Assembly (NCBI GenBank): GCA_965217615.1
Contig: CBDCIT010000030.1
Coordinates: forward strand, 372,001-436,000
Reading direction: 5' to 3'
Origin: CAVOAK01 sp965217615
Lineage (GTDB): Bacteria > Pseudomonadota > Alphaproteobacteria > UBA8366 > CAVOAK01
DNA: 64,000 nt
The position numbers were made by a program, and so were the translations under genes. The notes beneath the pieces are model-generated. The model did not search any database. It saw nothing but the letters and a program-made list of their open reading frames with translations, and was not told where the DNA came from. Positions 36,446 to 45,363 of the stretch are shown piece by piece; positions within the stretch are counted from its first letter, which is position 1; each line of letters begins with the position of its first letter.

Positions 36446-37009
36446 TCAATCTGCCGGTGCTTGCCAGCGCAGGATGACGATCCGTGCGGCGCCGTATATG
36501 CGGTCGTCCAACAGCTCGAATCCCAGCGGTGGCGAGATTTGCTCCAAGTTGCCGATCTCGATGATGCAAAGCGCACCGTGCTTAAACCAGCCCTTTGTGG
36601 CCAGTGCCGCAAGCGCCGGTGACGCCAATCCCTTGCCGTACGGCGGGTCAAGAAATGCGAGAGTACAGGTGGCACGGGCCCTCGGTGGGTTGGTTGCATC
36701 GTCACGGGTAATTTCGGCGCGTTCACCCTCGCAGCACAGCGCCACGTTCTTCGCCAATGTTTCAAGCGCCATTGGCTCATTCTCGATAAATACAGCGCGC
36801 GCCGCGCCGCGACTCAGGGCCTCAAGGCCTAACGCACCGGTGCCTGCAAATGCGTCGAGAACGATTGCGCCGTCAATATCGATGCCAAGCTTGCCATGCT
36901 GCAGAATGTTGAATAGCGCCTGGCGCAATCGGTCCGAACTTGGGCGGACCGTCTGTCCCGAAGGGGCTGCGAGTTTTCGTCCACGATGCTTACCTGCGAT
37001 GATTCGCAT
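36446..37009 (-). CDS. rsmD: 16S rRNA guanine-966 N2-methyltransferase
   Basis: RsmD methylates G966 in helix 31 of 16S rRNA using S-adenosylmethionine. The 187-residue protein has the N-terminal MRIIAGKHRGRKL, RPSSDRLRQALFNIL, the SAM-binding LDAFAGTGALGLEALSRG and the catalytic DPPYGKG. It overlaps the end of rluB by 20 bases on the same strand, so the two rRNA-modification genes form an operon. It is convergent with mutL. Confidence 0.96.
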   Translation of the reverse strand: MRIIAGKHRGRKLAAPSGQTVRPSSDRLRQALFNILQHGKLGIDIDGAIVLDAFAGTGALGLEALSRGAARAVFIENEPMALETLAKNVALCCEGERAEITRDDATNPPRARATCTLAFLDPPYGKGLASPALAALATKGWFKHGALCIIEIGNLEQISPPLGFELLDDRIYGAARIVILRWQAPAD

Positions 37010-37772
37010 GTCGCGCTTTCGCGGTGGAATTCTTTTCGCCTAACTGCTGTCGGATAACACGCGTTGGCACCTCGTCAACGGCACCTCGCGGCAGGTGTCC
37101 AAGCTGAAACGGTCCAAAACTCACCCGGATGAGCCGCGTGATGGGCCAGCCGAAATGTTCACAAAGCTTGCGAACTTCCCGGTTGCGACCCTCGCGGAGG
37201 GCGATCGAAAGCCAGGCGTTGCTGCGCGCCTGGTTCTCCAACTCGGCCTCAATGGATCCGTAGCGAATCCCACCGATTGTAATGCCGTTACCGAGCGTCA
37301 CTAGCTTCGCCGGATCGATCCGGCCGCGGACACGGACGCGATAGCGTCTCACCCAGCCAGTCTTCGGCAGTTCGAGTTGGCGCGCCAGTTCGCCATCGTT
37401 GGTGAGCAACAACAGCCCCTCTGAGTTGAGGTCGAGACGTCCAACGCTGATCACGCGCGGAAGGTCGTCCGGTAAGCTGTCAAAGACGGTCGCACGGCCC
37501 TGTTCGTCCCGAGTCGTTGTGACCAGTCCCTGCGGTTTGTGATAGCGCCAAAGTCGCGTGGGTGTAGGTTCGGCGAGCGGCTTACCGTCGACTGTGAGCT
37601 TGTCGTTTGACGCGACCCTTACTGCCGGTGAATCGAGCACCTGTCCGTTGAGCGCGACGCGGCCGTCTGCGATCAAGCGCTCGGCTTCGCGTCGCGAACA
37701 GATACCTGCGCGCGCAATCACCTTGGCGACGCGATCCCCAGTAATCGCCGTTGCTCTCTTTTCGCCGGTCAT
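36990..37772 (-). CDS. rluB: 23S rRNA pseudouridine synthase RluB type
   Basis: This is a 260-residue pseudouridine synthase of the RsuA family. It has an N-terminal S4 RNA-binding domain (RVAKVIARAGICSRREAERLI), a hinge with the KPQGLVTTT motif and the catalytic Asp in GRLDLNSEGLLLLTND. RluB, RluE and RluF share these features. The length and C-terminal basic tail fit RluB (U2605 of 23S rRNA). The ATG at 37772 was chosen because the sequence upstream is not family-like and would run into the divergent tadA. It is transcribed divergently from tadA. Confidence 0.88.
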   Translation of the reverse strand: MTGEKRATAITGDRVAKVIARAGICSRREAERLIADGRVALNGQVLDSPAVRVASNDKLTVDGKPLAEPTPTRLWRYHKPQGLVTTTRDEQGRATVFDSLPDDLPRVISVGRLDLNSEGLLLLTNDGELARQLELPKTGWVRRYRVRVRGRIDPAKLVTLGNGITIGGIRYGSIEAELENQARSNAWLSIALREGRNREVRKLCEHFGWPITRLIRVSFGPFQLGHLPRGAVDEVPTRVIRQQLGEKNSTAKARHANHRR

Positions 37773-37856
37773 GGCCGCGACTGTACGATTGCGGATCATA
37801 CCCGGCAACGGCCGTGGCTGCTTGACGCCCTCTGTTTGCGAGGCCAAGTTGCCAGC

Positions 37857-38342
37857 ATGATGGAGACAGATGCCGAGACCGCTGAGGGATACATGTCGGC
37901 GGCGCTGGAGGCAGCGGAAGCGGCTGCAGCGCGTGGTGAAGTGCCGGTAGGTGCGGTTGTCGTAGACGGGATGAGCGGCGACGTGGTTGCGCGCGCGCAC
38001 AACCGTGTCGAAGAGCTTGGCGACCCGTTGGCGCACGCAGAAATGCTGGCGTTGCGAGAGGCGATGCGCGCAAAACAGATGTCGCGTCTCGTCGATTGCG
38101 ACCTATACGTTACGCTGGAGCCTTGCGCGATGTGCGCAGCCGCGGTCTCGCTCGCCCGTATTCGCCGGCTTTATTTTGGCGCGTCCGATCCGAAGGGCGG
38201 TGGCGTCGAGCATGGAGCACGCGTCTTTGCCCAGTCGACCTGTCACCACGCGCCAGACGTCTACGGCGGCATCGATGCGGCCCGCTCGGAGGCACTGCTG
38301 CGCACGTTTTTTGCTAACCTGCGCCGGACGCCGACGAGCTGA
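37857..38342 (+). CDS. tadA: tRNA adenosine(34) deaminase
   Basis: TadA converts adenosine 34 of tRNA-Arg(ACG) to inosine. The product is about 161 residues. It has the cytidine deaminase-type zinc site: HAE in PLAHAEMLAL (zinc His and catalytic Glu) and PCAMC (two zinc Cys). The downstream RIRRLYFGASDPKGG segment is typical of TadA. Two adjacent ATG codons (37857 and 37860) are possible starts. It is divergent from rluB across 84 bases and convergent with purD. Confidence 0.95.
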   Translation: MMETDAETAEGYMSAALEAAEAAAARGEVPVGAVVVDGMSGDVVARAHNRVEELGDPLAHAEMLALREAMRAKQMSRLVDCDLYVTLEPCAMCAAAVSLARIRRLYFGASDPKGGGVEHGARVFAQSTCHHAPDVYGGIDAARSEALLRTFFANLRRTPTS

Positions 38343-38407
38343 GTTGCGCTCTTTTCAAGCCGCTTCACACTTGCCCAAGAATGACCGCCGGGCGGCGTTG
38401 AGTTCTA

Positions 38408-39694
38408 TCAATCGGCGCCTGTAGCGCGCCAGCCGATATCGCGGCGGCAGAACCCCTGCGGCCAATCGATCAGATCAACCGCCTTGTAGGCGAGGGCCTG
38501 GGCGGCATCCACCGACTTACCGCGCGCGGTCACATTGAGCACACGGCCGCCGCCGGCGAGGAGTCGGCCGGCTTTGTTGCGTTTGGTGCCGGCATGGAAG
38601 ATGACAACGTCTCCCTCGCCGCCGATTGCGGCTGCATCCTCCAGCCCGCGAATATTGGAGCCTGCTTCGTATGCGCCGGGATACCCTTTGGTTGCCATTA
38701 CAACGGTAAGCGCTGCTTCAGCGTGCCAGCGGAGTTGAAATTTGTCCAGGAGGCCATCATGGGTTGCGACGAGTGCCGGAAGAAGGTCTGACATCAAGCG
38801 CATGCAAAGAACCTGACACTCGGGATCGCCGAAACGGACGTTGTATTCGAGCAGCTTCGGGCCATCGGCGGTCAAAATCAGACCTGCGTAGAGTACGCCC
38901 TTGTATGGCGTGCCGGCTTCGGCCATGGCGACAATGGTCGGTTGGATGAAGCGCGCCATTATGTCCTCGGCAAGCGTCTCCGACATCGCTGGCGCCGGAG
39001 AATAGGCGCCCATACCGCCGGTATTGGGACCTTTGTCGCCGTCGAATGCGGTCTTGTGATCCTGTGCTGAGGCCAGCGGCAGCGTCGTCTTGCCATCGCA
39101 AAGCGCAAAAAAGCTCACTTCCTCGCCCTCGAGGAACTCCTCGATCACAAGTTCTTCGCCGGCGCCGCCAAACCGCGCGCCGACGATGGCCGCGTCGACA
39201 GCGGAGATGGCTTCGTCGACAGTGCGAGCGACCGTTACGCCTTTTCCTGCTGTGAGGCCGTCTGCCTTGACGACGATTGGCGCGCCTTGATCCTCGATGA
39301 AGCCATGCGCCGCATCGGCGTCATTGAACCGGCCGTAGGCGGCTGTGGGAATGTCGTGGGATGCGCAGAGATCCTTCATGAAGCCCTTTGAGCCCTCAAG
39401 CCTTGCCGCCGCTTGGGAGGGGCCGAAAGCCTTCACACCTGCGTCGTGGAGTTGGTCGACAAGCCCAGCGACCAGGGCGACTTCCGGGCCAACGACAACG
39501 AAGTCAACGGCCTCTTCCTTGGTGAACTGCACCAGACCGTCGATATTGTCCGCCTTGATCGGCACACAACGCGCCTGCTCGGCGATGCCCGCGTTGCCCG
39601 GTGCGCAAAAGACTATATCGGCGAGCGGAGAGGCGGCAATCGTCCAACAGAGTGCATGCTCGCGTCCGCCAGATCCGACGACAAGGACTCTCAC
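38408..39694 (-). CDS. purD: Phosphoribosylamine-glycine ligase
   Basis: PurD makes glycinamide ribonucleotide from phosphoribosylamine, glycine and ATP in purine synthesis. The 428-residue protein begins with MRVLVVGSGGREHALCW. It has the ATP-grasp fold with PIVVKADGLTAGKGV, GDKGPNTGGMGAYSP and YNVRFGDPECQ. The length is normal. It is divergent from xseA, with about 120 bases between that must hold both promoters. Confidence 0.98.
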   Translation of the reverse strand: MRVLVVGSGGREHALCWTIAASPLADIVFCAPGNAGIAEQARCVPIKADNIDGLVQFTKEEAVDFVVVGPEVALVAGLVDQLHDAGVKAFGPSQAAARLEGSKGFMKDLCASHDIPTAAYGRFNDADAAHGFIEDQGAPIVVKADGLTAGKGVTVARTVDEAISAVDAAIVGARFGGAGEELVIEEFLEGEEVSFFALCDGKTTLPLASAQDHKTAFDGDKGPNTGGMGAYSPAPAMSETLAEDIMARFIQPTIVAMAEAGTPYKGVLYAGLILTADGPKLLEYNVRFGDPECQVLCMRLMSDLLPALVATHDGLLDKFQLRWHAEAALTVVMATKGYPGAYEAGSNIRGLEDAAAIGGEGDVVIFHAGTKRNKAGRLLAGGGRVLNVTARGKSVDAAQALAYKAVDLIDWPQGFCRRDIGWRATGAD

Positions 39695-39759
39695 ACCAAT
39701 CTCCCATCCTTCACGTTTTCACCGTAACCAATTCAGCCACGGGCGGTGTCCTGGAAATT

Positions 39760-39788
39760 TTGCATTGTCAGGTGTGCCTACATATCAT
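39760..39788 (+). promoter_or_regulatory. Candidate sigma-70 promoter of xseA
   Basis: TTGCAT (39760-39765) and TATCAT (39783-39788) are separated by 17 bases, 28 bases upstream of the xseA start codon, in the divergent purD-xseA gap. An overlapping TTGTCA at 39765 has the wrong spacing for this -10. This is a prediction only. Confidence 0.35.
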
Positions 39789-39815
39789 GGGAGCACGCGC
39801 GAACCGAGAATTCAG

Positions 39816-41378
39816 ATGGCCGATTCAGAAGCTGATCTAGTCCATAATTTGCCGGAATACACCGTTTCGGAAATTAGCCAGGCGCTCAAACGCACGGTCG
39901 AACAGGCGTACGCGCGGGTCCGTATTCGGGGTGAGATATCCGGATTTAAGCGCGCGGGATCGGGCCACTGCTATTTGTCGTTGAAGGACGAGAACGCGGT
40001 TCTCGACGCAGTATGTTGGCGCGGAACGACGCTTGGCGTGCAGCCCGAAGACGGTCTTGAAGTCATTGTATCAGGTCGGCTCACGACTTATCCCGGTCGC
40101 TCCAAATATCAGGTCGTTATCGAGGCGATGGAAGTGGCTGGCGAGGGTGCGCTTCTCAAACTGCTGGAGGAGCGCCGGCGCAAGCTCTCCGAAGAGGGCC
40201 TGTTCGATGAGGCTCGCAAGCAGGACCTACCCTACCTGCCGGAAGTAATTGGTGTCGTTACCTCGCCAACCGGCGCCGTGATCCGAGATATTCTCCACCG
40301 CCTGCGTGACCGCTTCCCGCGCCATGTCCTCCTGTGGCCTGTATTGGTGCAGGGTGAGGGTGCGGCCGAGCAGGTCGCCGCGGCGATCGAGGGTTTTAAC
40401 AGACTCGATGGTGGCCCAACACCTCGTCCCGACTTGCTGATCGTTGCGCGCGGCGGCGGCAGTCTTGAAGATCTTTGGGCCTTCAATGAGGAGATTGTGG
40501 TGAGGGCCACGGCCGCATCGGAGATTCCGGTTATCTCTGCTGTCGGTCATGAAACCGACGTGACCCTAATCGACTTCGCAGCCGATCGCCGGGCGCCAAC
40601 GCCTACGGCAGCTGCCGAGATCGCCGTGCCTGTGCGCACCGAGTTGGCGACAAGCCTCATGGATGACGGCCGGCGGCTTCTTGCGACGGTGTCGCGGCTG
40701 TTTGACGAGCGGCGTGCGTTGCTCGACGGATTTGTGCGTGGATTGCCGGACCTGCTGCGGCTCGTCGGCACAAACGTGCAGCGGCTGGACGGGGCATCGG
40801 AACGACTCGTCAACGCGATCCGTGGTTTCACACAGACACTTTTGCAGGATATTGCGCGACTTGGCGCTGGGCTGGTGGATCCGCGGCGGCAAATTGCAAA
40901 CGCCGGCGAATTGCTCGCCGAATCTGGTCGCGCGCTAGAGTTTGCCTATGTGCAGCATGTGCGTGTTTGCTCGGAGCGGCTTAGTGGTATAGGTGGGCGA
41001 CTCGACCGCGCGCCTCTAGATCGCGCCATTTTCGACCGGCGCGCGCGCATTGATGACCTTTTGCCGCGGTTTGGCGAGGCCGTTCAGCGGTTGGTGGCGA
41101 ATGCGAGTGCGGCGGCTCAGCAACAGGTGGATCTGTTGGAGAGTCTTTCGTTTGAGCGTGTTTTGGAACGCGGCTATGTGGTCGTCCGCGACGCCGCCGG
41201 ACAGCCTATAAGCCGGGGTCGAGATACCCAAAAAGGTGACGCCGTTACCCTCCAGTTTGCGGACACAAGGGTTGGCGCAAGGCTGGGCGAGCCCGCGCTG
41301 CCAGACAAGGCAAAGACTACTGCTCGCAAGCGCAAGGCCGCGCCGAAAAGCGCTGACCCTCAACGCCAGCTGCTGTGA
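39816..41378 (+). CDS. xseA: Exodeoxyribonuclease VII large subunit
   Basis: XseA is the catalytic large subunit of exonuclease VII, which degrades single-stranded DNA. The 520-residue protein has an N-terminal OB fold (YTVSEISQALKRTVE...VRIRGEISGFKRAGSGHCYLSL), the conserved catalytic core (GVVTSPTGAVIRDI, VARGGGSLEDLWAFNEE, AVGHETDVTLIDFAADRRAPTPTAAAE), a long coiled-coil and the C-terminal RGYVVVRD segment. The ATG at 39816 was chosen from the conserved N-terminus. The open frame continues upstream only because it is antisense to purD. The small subunit xseB is not adjacent. Confidence 0.96.
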   Translation: MADSEADLVHNLPEYTVSEISQALKRTVEQAYARVRIRGEISGFKRAGSGHCYLSLKDENAVLDAVCWRGTTLGVQPEDGLEVIVSGRLTTYPGRSKYQVVIEAMEVAGEGALLKLLEERRRKLSEEGLFDEARKQDLPYLPEVIGVVTSPTGAVIRDILHRLRDRFPRHVLLWPVLVQGEGAAEQVAAAIEGFNRLDGGPTPRPDLLIVARGGGSLEDLWAFNEEIVVRATAASEIPVISAVGHETDVTLIDFAADRRAPTPTAAAEIAVPVRTELATSLMDDGRRLLATVSRLFDERRALLDGFVRGLPDLLRLVGTNVQRLDGASERLVNAIRGFTQTLLQDIARLGAGLVDPRRQIANAGELLAESGRALEFAYVQHVRVCSERLSGIGGRLDRAPLDRAIFDRRARIDDLLPRFGEAVQRLVANASAAAQQQVDLLESLSFERVLERGYVVVRDAAGQPISRGRDTQKGDAVTLQFADTRVGARLGEPALPDKAKTTARKRKAAPKSADPQRQLL

Positions 41379-42184
41379 GAAGCTTCGCATTTGCGCTCAC
41401 CCTGGCGGTGGCATTGCCCGCGGCCGCACTCAACCTTCAACTCGATGGACAGTTTGTCCAAGGCGGACTGGTACAGGGCCAAACCGACGCGGGCGCTGAG
41501 GTGTTGTTTGCGGGTCGCCAGGTCCGCGTTTCGCCAAACGGCGTATTTCTCATCGGCTTTTCGCGCGACGCAACCTCGACGGCAGTATTGACTGTGCTAC
41601 ACGCCGACGGCAGCTGCCAGGCACGGACGCTGACGATCGCCAAGCGCAAATACAACATTCAGCGGATCGATGGCCTGACGCCTGCCTTGGTCACGCCACC
41701 GCCGGAGGTTCTCGAGCGCATCCAACGCGAGAATGCCCGTATTCGTCTTGCCCGGCACCGGGATACGCCCGAGCCATTGTTCGAAAGCGGTTGGATGTGG
41801 CCGGCCCAAGGCAATATTTCCGGCGTATACGGTAGCCAGCGAATCCTTAATGGTGAGCCGCGTCAGCCGCACTACGGTGTCGATATCAGCGCGCCTGTTG
41901 GATCGCCCGTCGTTGCTCCTGCCGCCGGCGTCGTCGCCCTTGCCGCGAATAGCATGTACTTCAGCGGCGGGACGCTTATCGTCGATCATGGTCATGGGCT
42001 CACATCTGCATTTTTGCATTTGAGCAGAATTCTTGTGCGGGAAGGCGAGAGGGTCGGACGTGGCGATTTAATCGCGGAGATTGGTGCGACCGGGCGTGCA
42101 ACGGCGGCTCACTTGGATTGGCGCATTAATCTCTTCGATGCGCGCCTCGACCCGGCGCTACTGGTAGGCCCAACCGCGCCGTGA
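41375..42184 (+). CDS. M23 family peptidase, exported
   Basis: This is a 269-residue exported protein with a signal peptide (FALTLAVALPAAA), a short N-terminal beta domain and a C-terminal LytM/M23 domain. Zinc-site residues are visible in HYGVDIS (His and Asp). The usual HxH pair reads HLD in ATAAHLDWRI, so Asp would replace the second zinc His. That substitution recurs in some proteobacterial M23 proteins, and activity is uncertain. It may cut peptidoglycan or activate amidases. The GTG at 41375 overlaps the xseA stop by four bases. It is convergent with the lipid A gene cluster. Confidence 0.86.
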   Translation: MRSFAFALTLAVALPAAALNLQLDGQFVQGGLVQGQTDAGAEVLFAGRQVRVSPNGVFLIGFSRDATSTAVLTVLHADGSCQARTLTIAKRKYNIQRIDGLTPALVTPPPEVLERIQRENARIRLARHRDTPEPLFESGWMWPAQGNISGVYGSQRILNGEPRQPHYGVDISAPVGSPVVAPAAGVVALAANSMYFSGGTLIVDHGHGLTSAFLHLSRILVREGERVGRGDLIAEIGATGRATAAHLDWRINLFDARLDPALLVGPTAP

Positions 42185-42201
42185 AGCGCAGTCGTCGGAC
42201 C

Positions 42202-43092
42202 TCATTTGGGCCAACGACGGTGAACCCAGAACCACTGTTCGGGCCGTTCGCGAATCCATGATTCCAACAATTGATTTATCTCGGTCATCAGCGCGAGCGT
42301 GTTGGCGTCTTTGTCGCCGCTATCGGGCAGCGTGAGGGGTTTGTAGACGGTTATTCGATGACGGACGCCGGGCAGACGTTCGAAGCGCACCGGAACGAGG
42401 GGGCATTTGAGCCGCAGCGCGAGTTGCGCCGGCATCGGCGCGGTCATGGCAAGCCTCCCGAAAAACGGCACAGCGATACCAGTATTGAGCTTCTGGTCGA
42501 CCAACACGCCGAGATGCCCGCCTCCCCGCAGAATCGCCAGTGCACGATGAGCACCTTCACGTCCCTTAAAGAGGACTTCGTCGACGAGGTCGCCTCGGAC
42601 ATTGTGAAACAGATGTTTGAGCCAAGGGTTGTCCGCACCGCGATAAAACAGCGCTAGCGGGAGGCCGATCTGCGTTGCCACCAGGGCGGCGCATTCCCAG
42701 TTGCCTAGATGGCCGCCTACGAGAATGCCGGGTTGCCCATCGTCGCGCAGCATTTTTAGGATCTCGCCACCGACCACCTCGATGCGGCCGTTGGGGTCAG
42801 TCGTGTCGACGCGGTCGAGATGCGCGTATTCACCTGCACCGCGACCGAGATTATCCCACATGCCGCGAACGATCCGGTCGATCTCTGTTTCGGATTTCTC
42901 TGGAAATGCCATGTGCAAGTTGTGCCGGGCGACGCGATCGACCGCCATGCGGGCGCCGATCATGCGAAAGAGAAAAGAACCAAAAGCCGATGCCCACGCG
43001 ATCGGCATCAGACGGCAGAGGCCGTAGGCGGCATAGATCGCTATTGCTTGCGACGGGTAGATCAGTCCGCGTTTTAAAAACTGCCTTGTCAT
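42202..43092 (-). CDS. Lipid A biosynthesis acyltransferase, LpxL/HtrB family
   Basis: This 296-residue protein of the lauroyl/myristoyl acyltransferase family adds secondary acyl chains to Kdo-lipid IVA at the inner membrane. It has an N-terminal hydrophobic anchor, the catalytic HX4E motif in GGHLGNWE, and downstream LVDQKLNTGIAVPFFG and the C-terminal QWFWVHRRW. The family cannot be split into LpxL, LpxM or LpxP from the sequence alone. It is the last gene of the lipid A-Kdo cluster, ten bases after lpxK. Confidence 0.9.
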   Translation of the reverse strand: MTRQFLKRGLIYPSQAIAIYAAYGLCRLMPIAWASAFGSFLFRMIGARMAVDRVARHNLHMAFPEKSETEIDRIVRGMWDNLGRGAGEYAHLDRVDTTDPNGRIEVVGGEILKMLRDDGQPGILVGGHLGNWECAALVATQIGLPLALFYRGADNPWLKHLFHNVRGDLVDEVLFKGREGAHRALAILRGGGHLGVLVDQKLNTGIAVPFFGRLAMTAPMPAQLALRLKCPLVPVRFERLPGVRHRITVYKPLTLPDSGDKDANTLALMTEINQLLESWIRERPEQWFWVHRRWPK

Positions 43093-43102
43093 CGTGCGGT
43101 CG

Positions 43103-44077
43103 TCAGCGCGCAAGCGCCTGGTCGAGCATCTGGTCCAATGCTCCCTCGTTCGGCCAAGCAACCTCAATCGGCAAAACCTTGACCATGGGCCTTGCCAAGG
43201 CCGGCAGTCGCGCCGCGTCTTTTGTGGTCGTCACTGGCGTCGCGTTTAGGCGGTTAGCCGATTCAACAATCTCCATTACTTCATTTGGAGAATAGAAATG
43301 ATGGTCAGCAAACTCGAAGGTGCTGACGATCTCACAGCCGACTTGCGACAATGTTTGCAGAAACTTTTTCGGCCTAGCTATCCCCGCGAATGCGATAACC
43401 CGGCGCCCGCTTATGGCAGCCGCAGCGTCCGGTGGTACGACCAGCGAAACATTGAGAACCGGCACATGGAGTTTTAGTTGCACGCTCAGTCCAAGTTCGT
43501 CAGGTCCAACGATAACGACTTGATCTGTGCGATCTAGCGCATCGATAACCGGTTCACGTAACGGACCTGCCGGTACGACTCTGCCGTTGCCGAAGCCATA
43601 GCTTCCGTCGACCACAAGCAGAGAATGGGTCTTTGCCAATGTTTGATTCTGCAGGCCGTCGTCCATGACAAGGACGTCTGCGCCGGCATCTACCGCGACC
43701 TTGGCGGCGGCGGCACGGTCGTGGGCGATCCAAGTCGGTGCGACGTCGGCCAGCAAGAGCGGCTCGTCGCCAACTTCGTGAGCGTCGTGATGATCGCTGT
43801 CAACGCGGACCGGGCCCGTCAGACGGCCGCCATAGCCCCGTGACAGGAAATGCGCCACACGGCCCCGGGCGCGCAGCCGGGCGCCTATGGACAACGCGAG
43901 CGGTGTTTTTCCAGCTCCACCGACGACGACATTTCCGACGCAAACGACGGGGACTGGCGACCGCCACGGCGTGTGGCGATGGCGAAGGATACGTCCCGCG
44001 ATCGCATATAGTCTTCCGGCAGGAGCAAGCAGAGTCGAGGCGCCACCTCGCTGCTGCCAGAATTCGGGAGCCCGCAT
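43103..44077 (-). CDS. lpxK: Tetraacyldisaccharide 4'-kinase
   Basis: LpxK phosphorylates the lipid A precursor at the 4' position to give lipid IVA, at the cytoplasmic face of the inner membrane. The 324-residue protein has an N-terminal amphipathic segment (MRAPEFWQQRG), the P-loop VGNVVVGGAGKTP, FLSRGYGGRL, GDEPLLLA and DDGLQN. The ATG at 44077 lies directly after the waaA stop, so the genes are coupled. It precedes the acyltransferase in the same operon. Confidence 0.96.
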   Translation of the reverse strand: MRAPEFWQQRGGASTLLAPAGRLYAIAGRILRHRHTPWRSPVPVVCVGNVVVGGAGKTPLALSIGARLRARGRVAHFLSRGYGGRLTGPVRVDSDHHDAHEVGDEPLLLADVAPTWIAHDRAAAAKVAVDAGADVLVMDDGLQNQTLAKTHSLLVVDGSYGFGNGRVVPAGPLREPVIDALDRTDQVVIVGPDELGLSVQLKLHVPVLNVSLVVPPDAAAAISGRRVIAFAGIARPKKFLQTLSQVGCEIVSTFEFADHHFYSPNEVMEIVESANRLNATPVTTTKDAARLPALARPMVKVLPIEVAWPNEGALDQMLDQALAR

Positions 44078-44078
44078 A

Positions 44079-45359
44079 CTATCGATGCTCGCAGATAGCG
44101 TTAATGTGCGGGGCGAGGTCATTGAAAACACCCTCAGCGACCTGACTGTTGGCACGCGCTATCTCTATTGCCGCGCTGCTCTGGCGTTCGCGTTTCAACT
44201 TGTCGGTCAGTAGACACCTCACCGTATGCCAAAGCCCAGCAGTACCGTCTATGCGAACGGCACCTTTGGCCTCCGCCAATTGCTCCGCCACTGTCGAGAA
44301 ATTTGCCATGTCGGGACCGTGTATGATGGCGCAGTCGAGCTGGGCGGCTTCAAGCGGATTGTGTCCGCCATGACCGCCCATACTGCCGCCGATGAAGACG
44401 ACATCCGTTAGCCTGTAGTAGAGACCGAGATCACCCAGCGTGTCCGCCAAATGAATGTCGTCTCCAGCCTTGATATCCCTGCCTTCGCTGCGGCGGCTAA
44501 CGGTCAGCCCGAGCTCGGCCAGTTCATGGGCGAGATCCGCACCGCGCCGCGGATGGCGAGGAACGATAATCGTAAGCAGACCGGGCAGCGTCTTGCGCAG
44601 CTCAAGATGCGCATCGGCCACCATCGCTTCCTCGCCCGGATGGGTGCTTGCCGCGAGCCAAACCGGGCGCCCCGCGATCGCAGCACACGCCGAAGCCAGT
44701 TCATCTGCGTCAACAGGCAGTGCAGCTGCTGAATATTTAAGGTTGCCGACGTATCGTACATCACATGCGCCCAGCGCCGTCAGGCGTTCCGCTTCGGACT
44801 CGGTCTGCGCGAAGCACAAAGTGAATCCTCCCAAAAGCGAGCGGATAACGCCAGACGCATGGCGCCAATGCGCAAACGAGCGCTCGGACATTCGTCCGTT
44901 GATCAGCATAGCTGGTGTGCCACGCCCCAGCGTTTCTGTGATGAGGTTGGGCCAGAATTCCGATTCCACCCACAGTGCGAGATCGGGCCGCCAATGATCA
45001 AGAAACCTACGCACCCAGGGCAGTCTGTCGACCGGTACAAACTGATGAAAACTGCGCGGTGGCAGTCTGTCCTCCAGCAGCTCGGCGGACGTAACTGTGC
45101 CGGTCGTCATCAGGAGTTTCAAACGCTCGTCTGACGCCAATATGAGCTTGATCAGAGCGAGGGCAGACTGCGCTTCGCCGATGCTGGCGGCGTGTAGCCA
45201 TAAGAGAGGTCCGCTCGGACGCGGTTGTGAGGCGATTCCATGGCGTTCGGAGAAGCGCGCGGGATGCTCTTTGCCCAAAGCAAGCCGTCGTCGTAAATAT
45301 AGATCGATGATTGGGGCGGCCATTCCCGTGAGGCCGCGGTAAAGCGCAAGACCGTTCAT
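44079..45359 (-). CDS. waaA: 3-deoxy-D-manno-octulosonic acid transferase
   Basis: WaaA (KdtA) transfers Kdo residues from CMP-Kdo to lipid IVA. The 426-residue GT-30 family protein begins LALYRGLTGMAAPIIDLYLRRR. It contains PLLWLHAASIGEAQSA, the WVESEFWPNL segment and the nucleotide-binding GGSMGGHGGHNPLEAA near the C-terminus. The ATG at 45359 is four bases past the DUF374 stop. The order DUF374-waaA-lpxK is typical of alphaproteobacteria. Confidence 0.96.
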   Translation of the reverse strand: MNGLALYRGLTGMAAPIIDLYLRRRLALGKEHPARFSERHGIASQPRPSGPLLWLHAASIGEAQSALALIKLILASDERLKLLMTTGTVTSAELLEDRLPPRSFHQFVPVDRLPWVRRFLDHWRPDLALWVESEFWPNLITETLGRGTPAMLINGRMSERSFAHWRHASGVIRSLLGGFTLCFAQTESEAERLTALGACDVRYVGNLKYSAAALPVDADELASACAAIAGRPVWLAASTHPGEEAMVADAHLELRKTLPGLLTIIVPRHPRRGADLAHELAELGLTVSRRSEGRDIKAGDDIHLADTLGDLGLYYRLTDVVFIGGSMGGHGGHNPLEAAQLDCAIIHGPDMANFSTVAEQLAEAKGAVRIDGTAGLWHTVRCLLTDKLKRERQSSAAIEIARANSQVAEGVFNDLAPHINAICEHR

Positions 45360-45363
45360 CGCC

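Noticed and set aside
39345..39815. N-terminal extension of xseA
   Set aside because: It is open only because it runs antisense to purD. The conserved exonuclease VII N-terminus begins at 39816.
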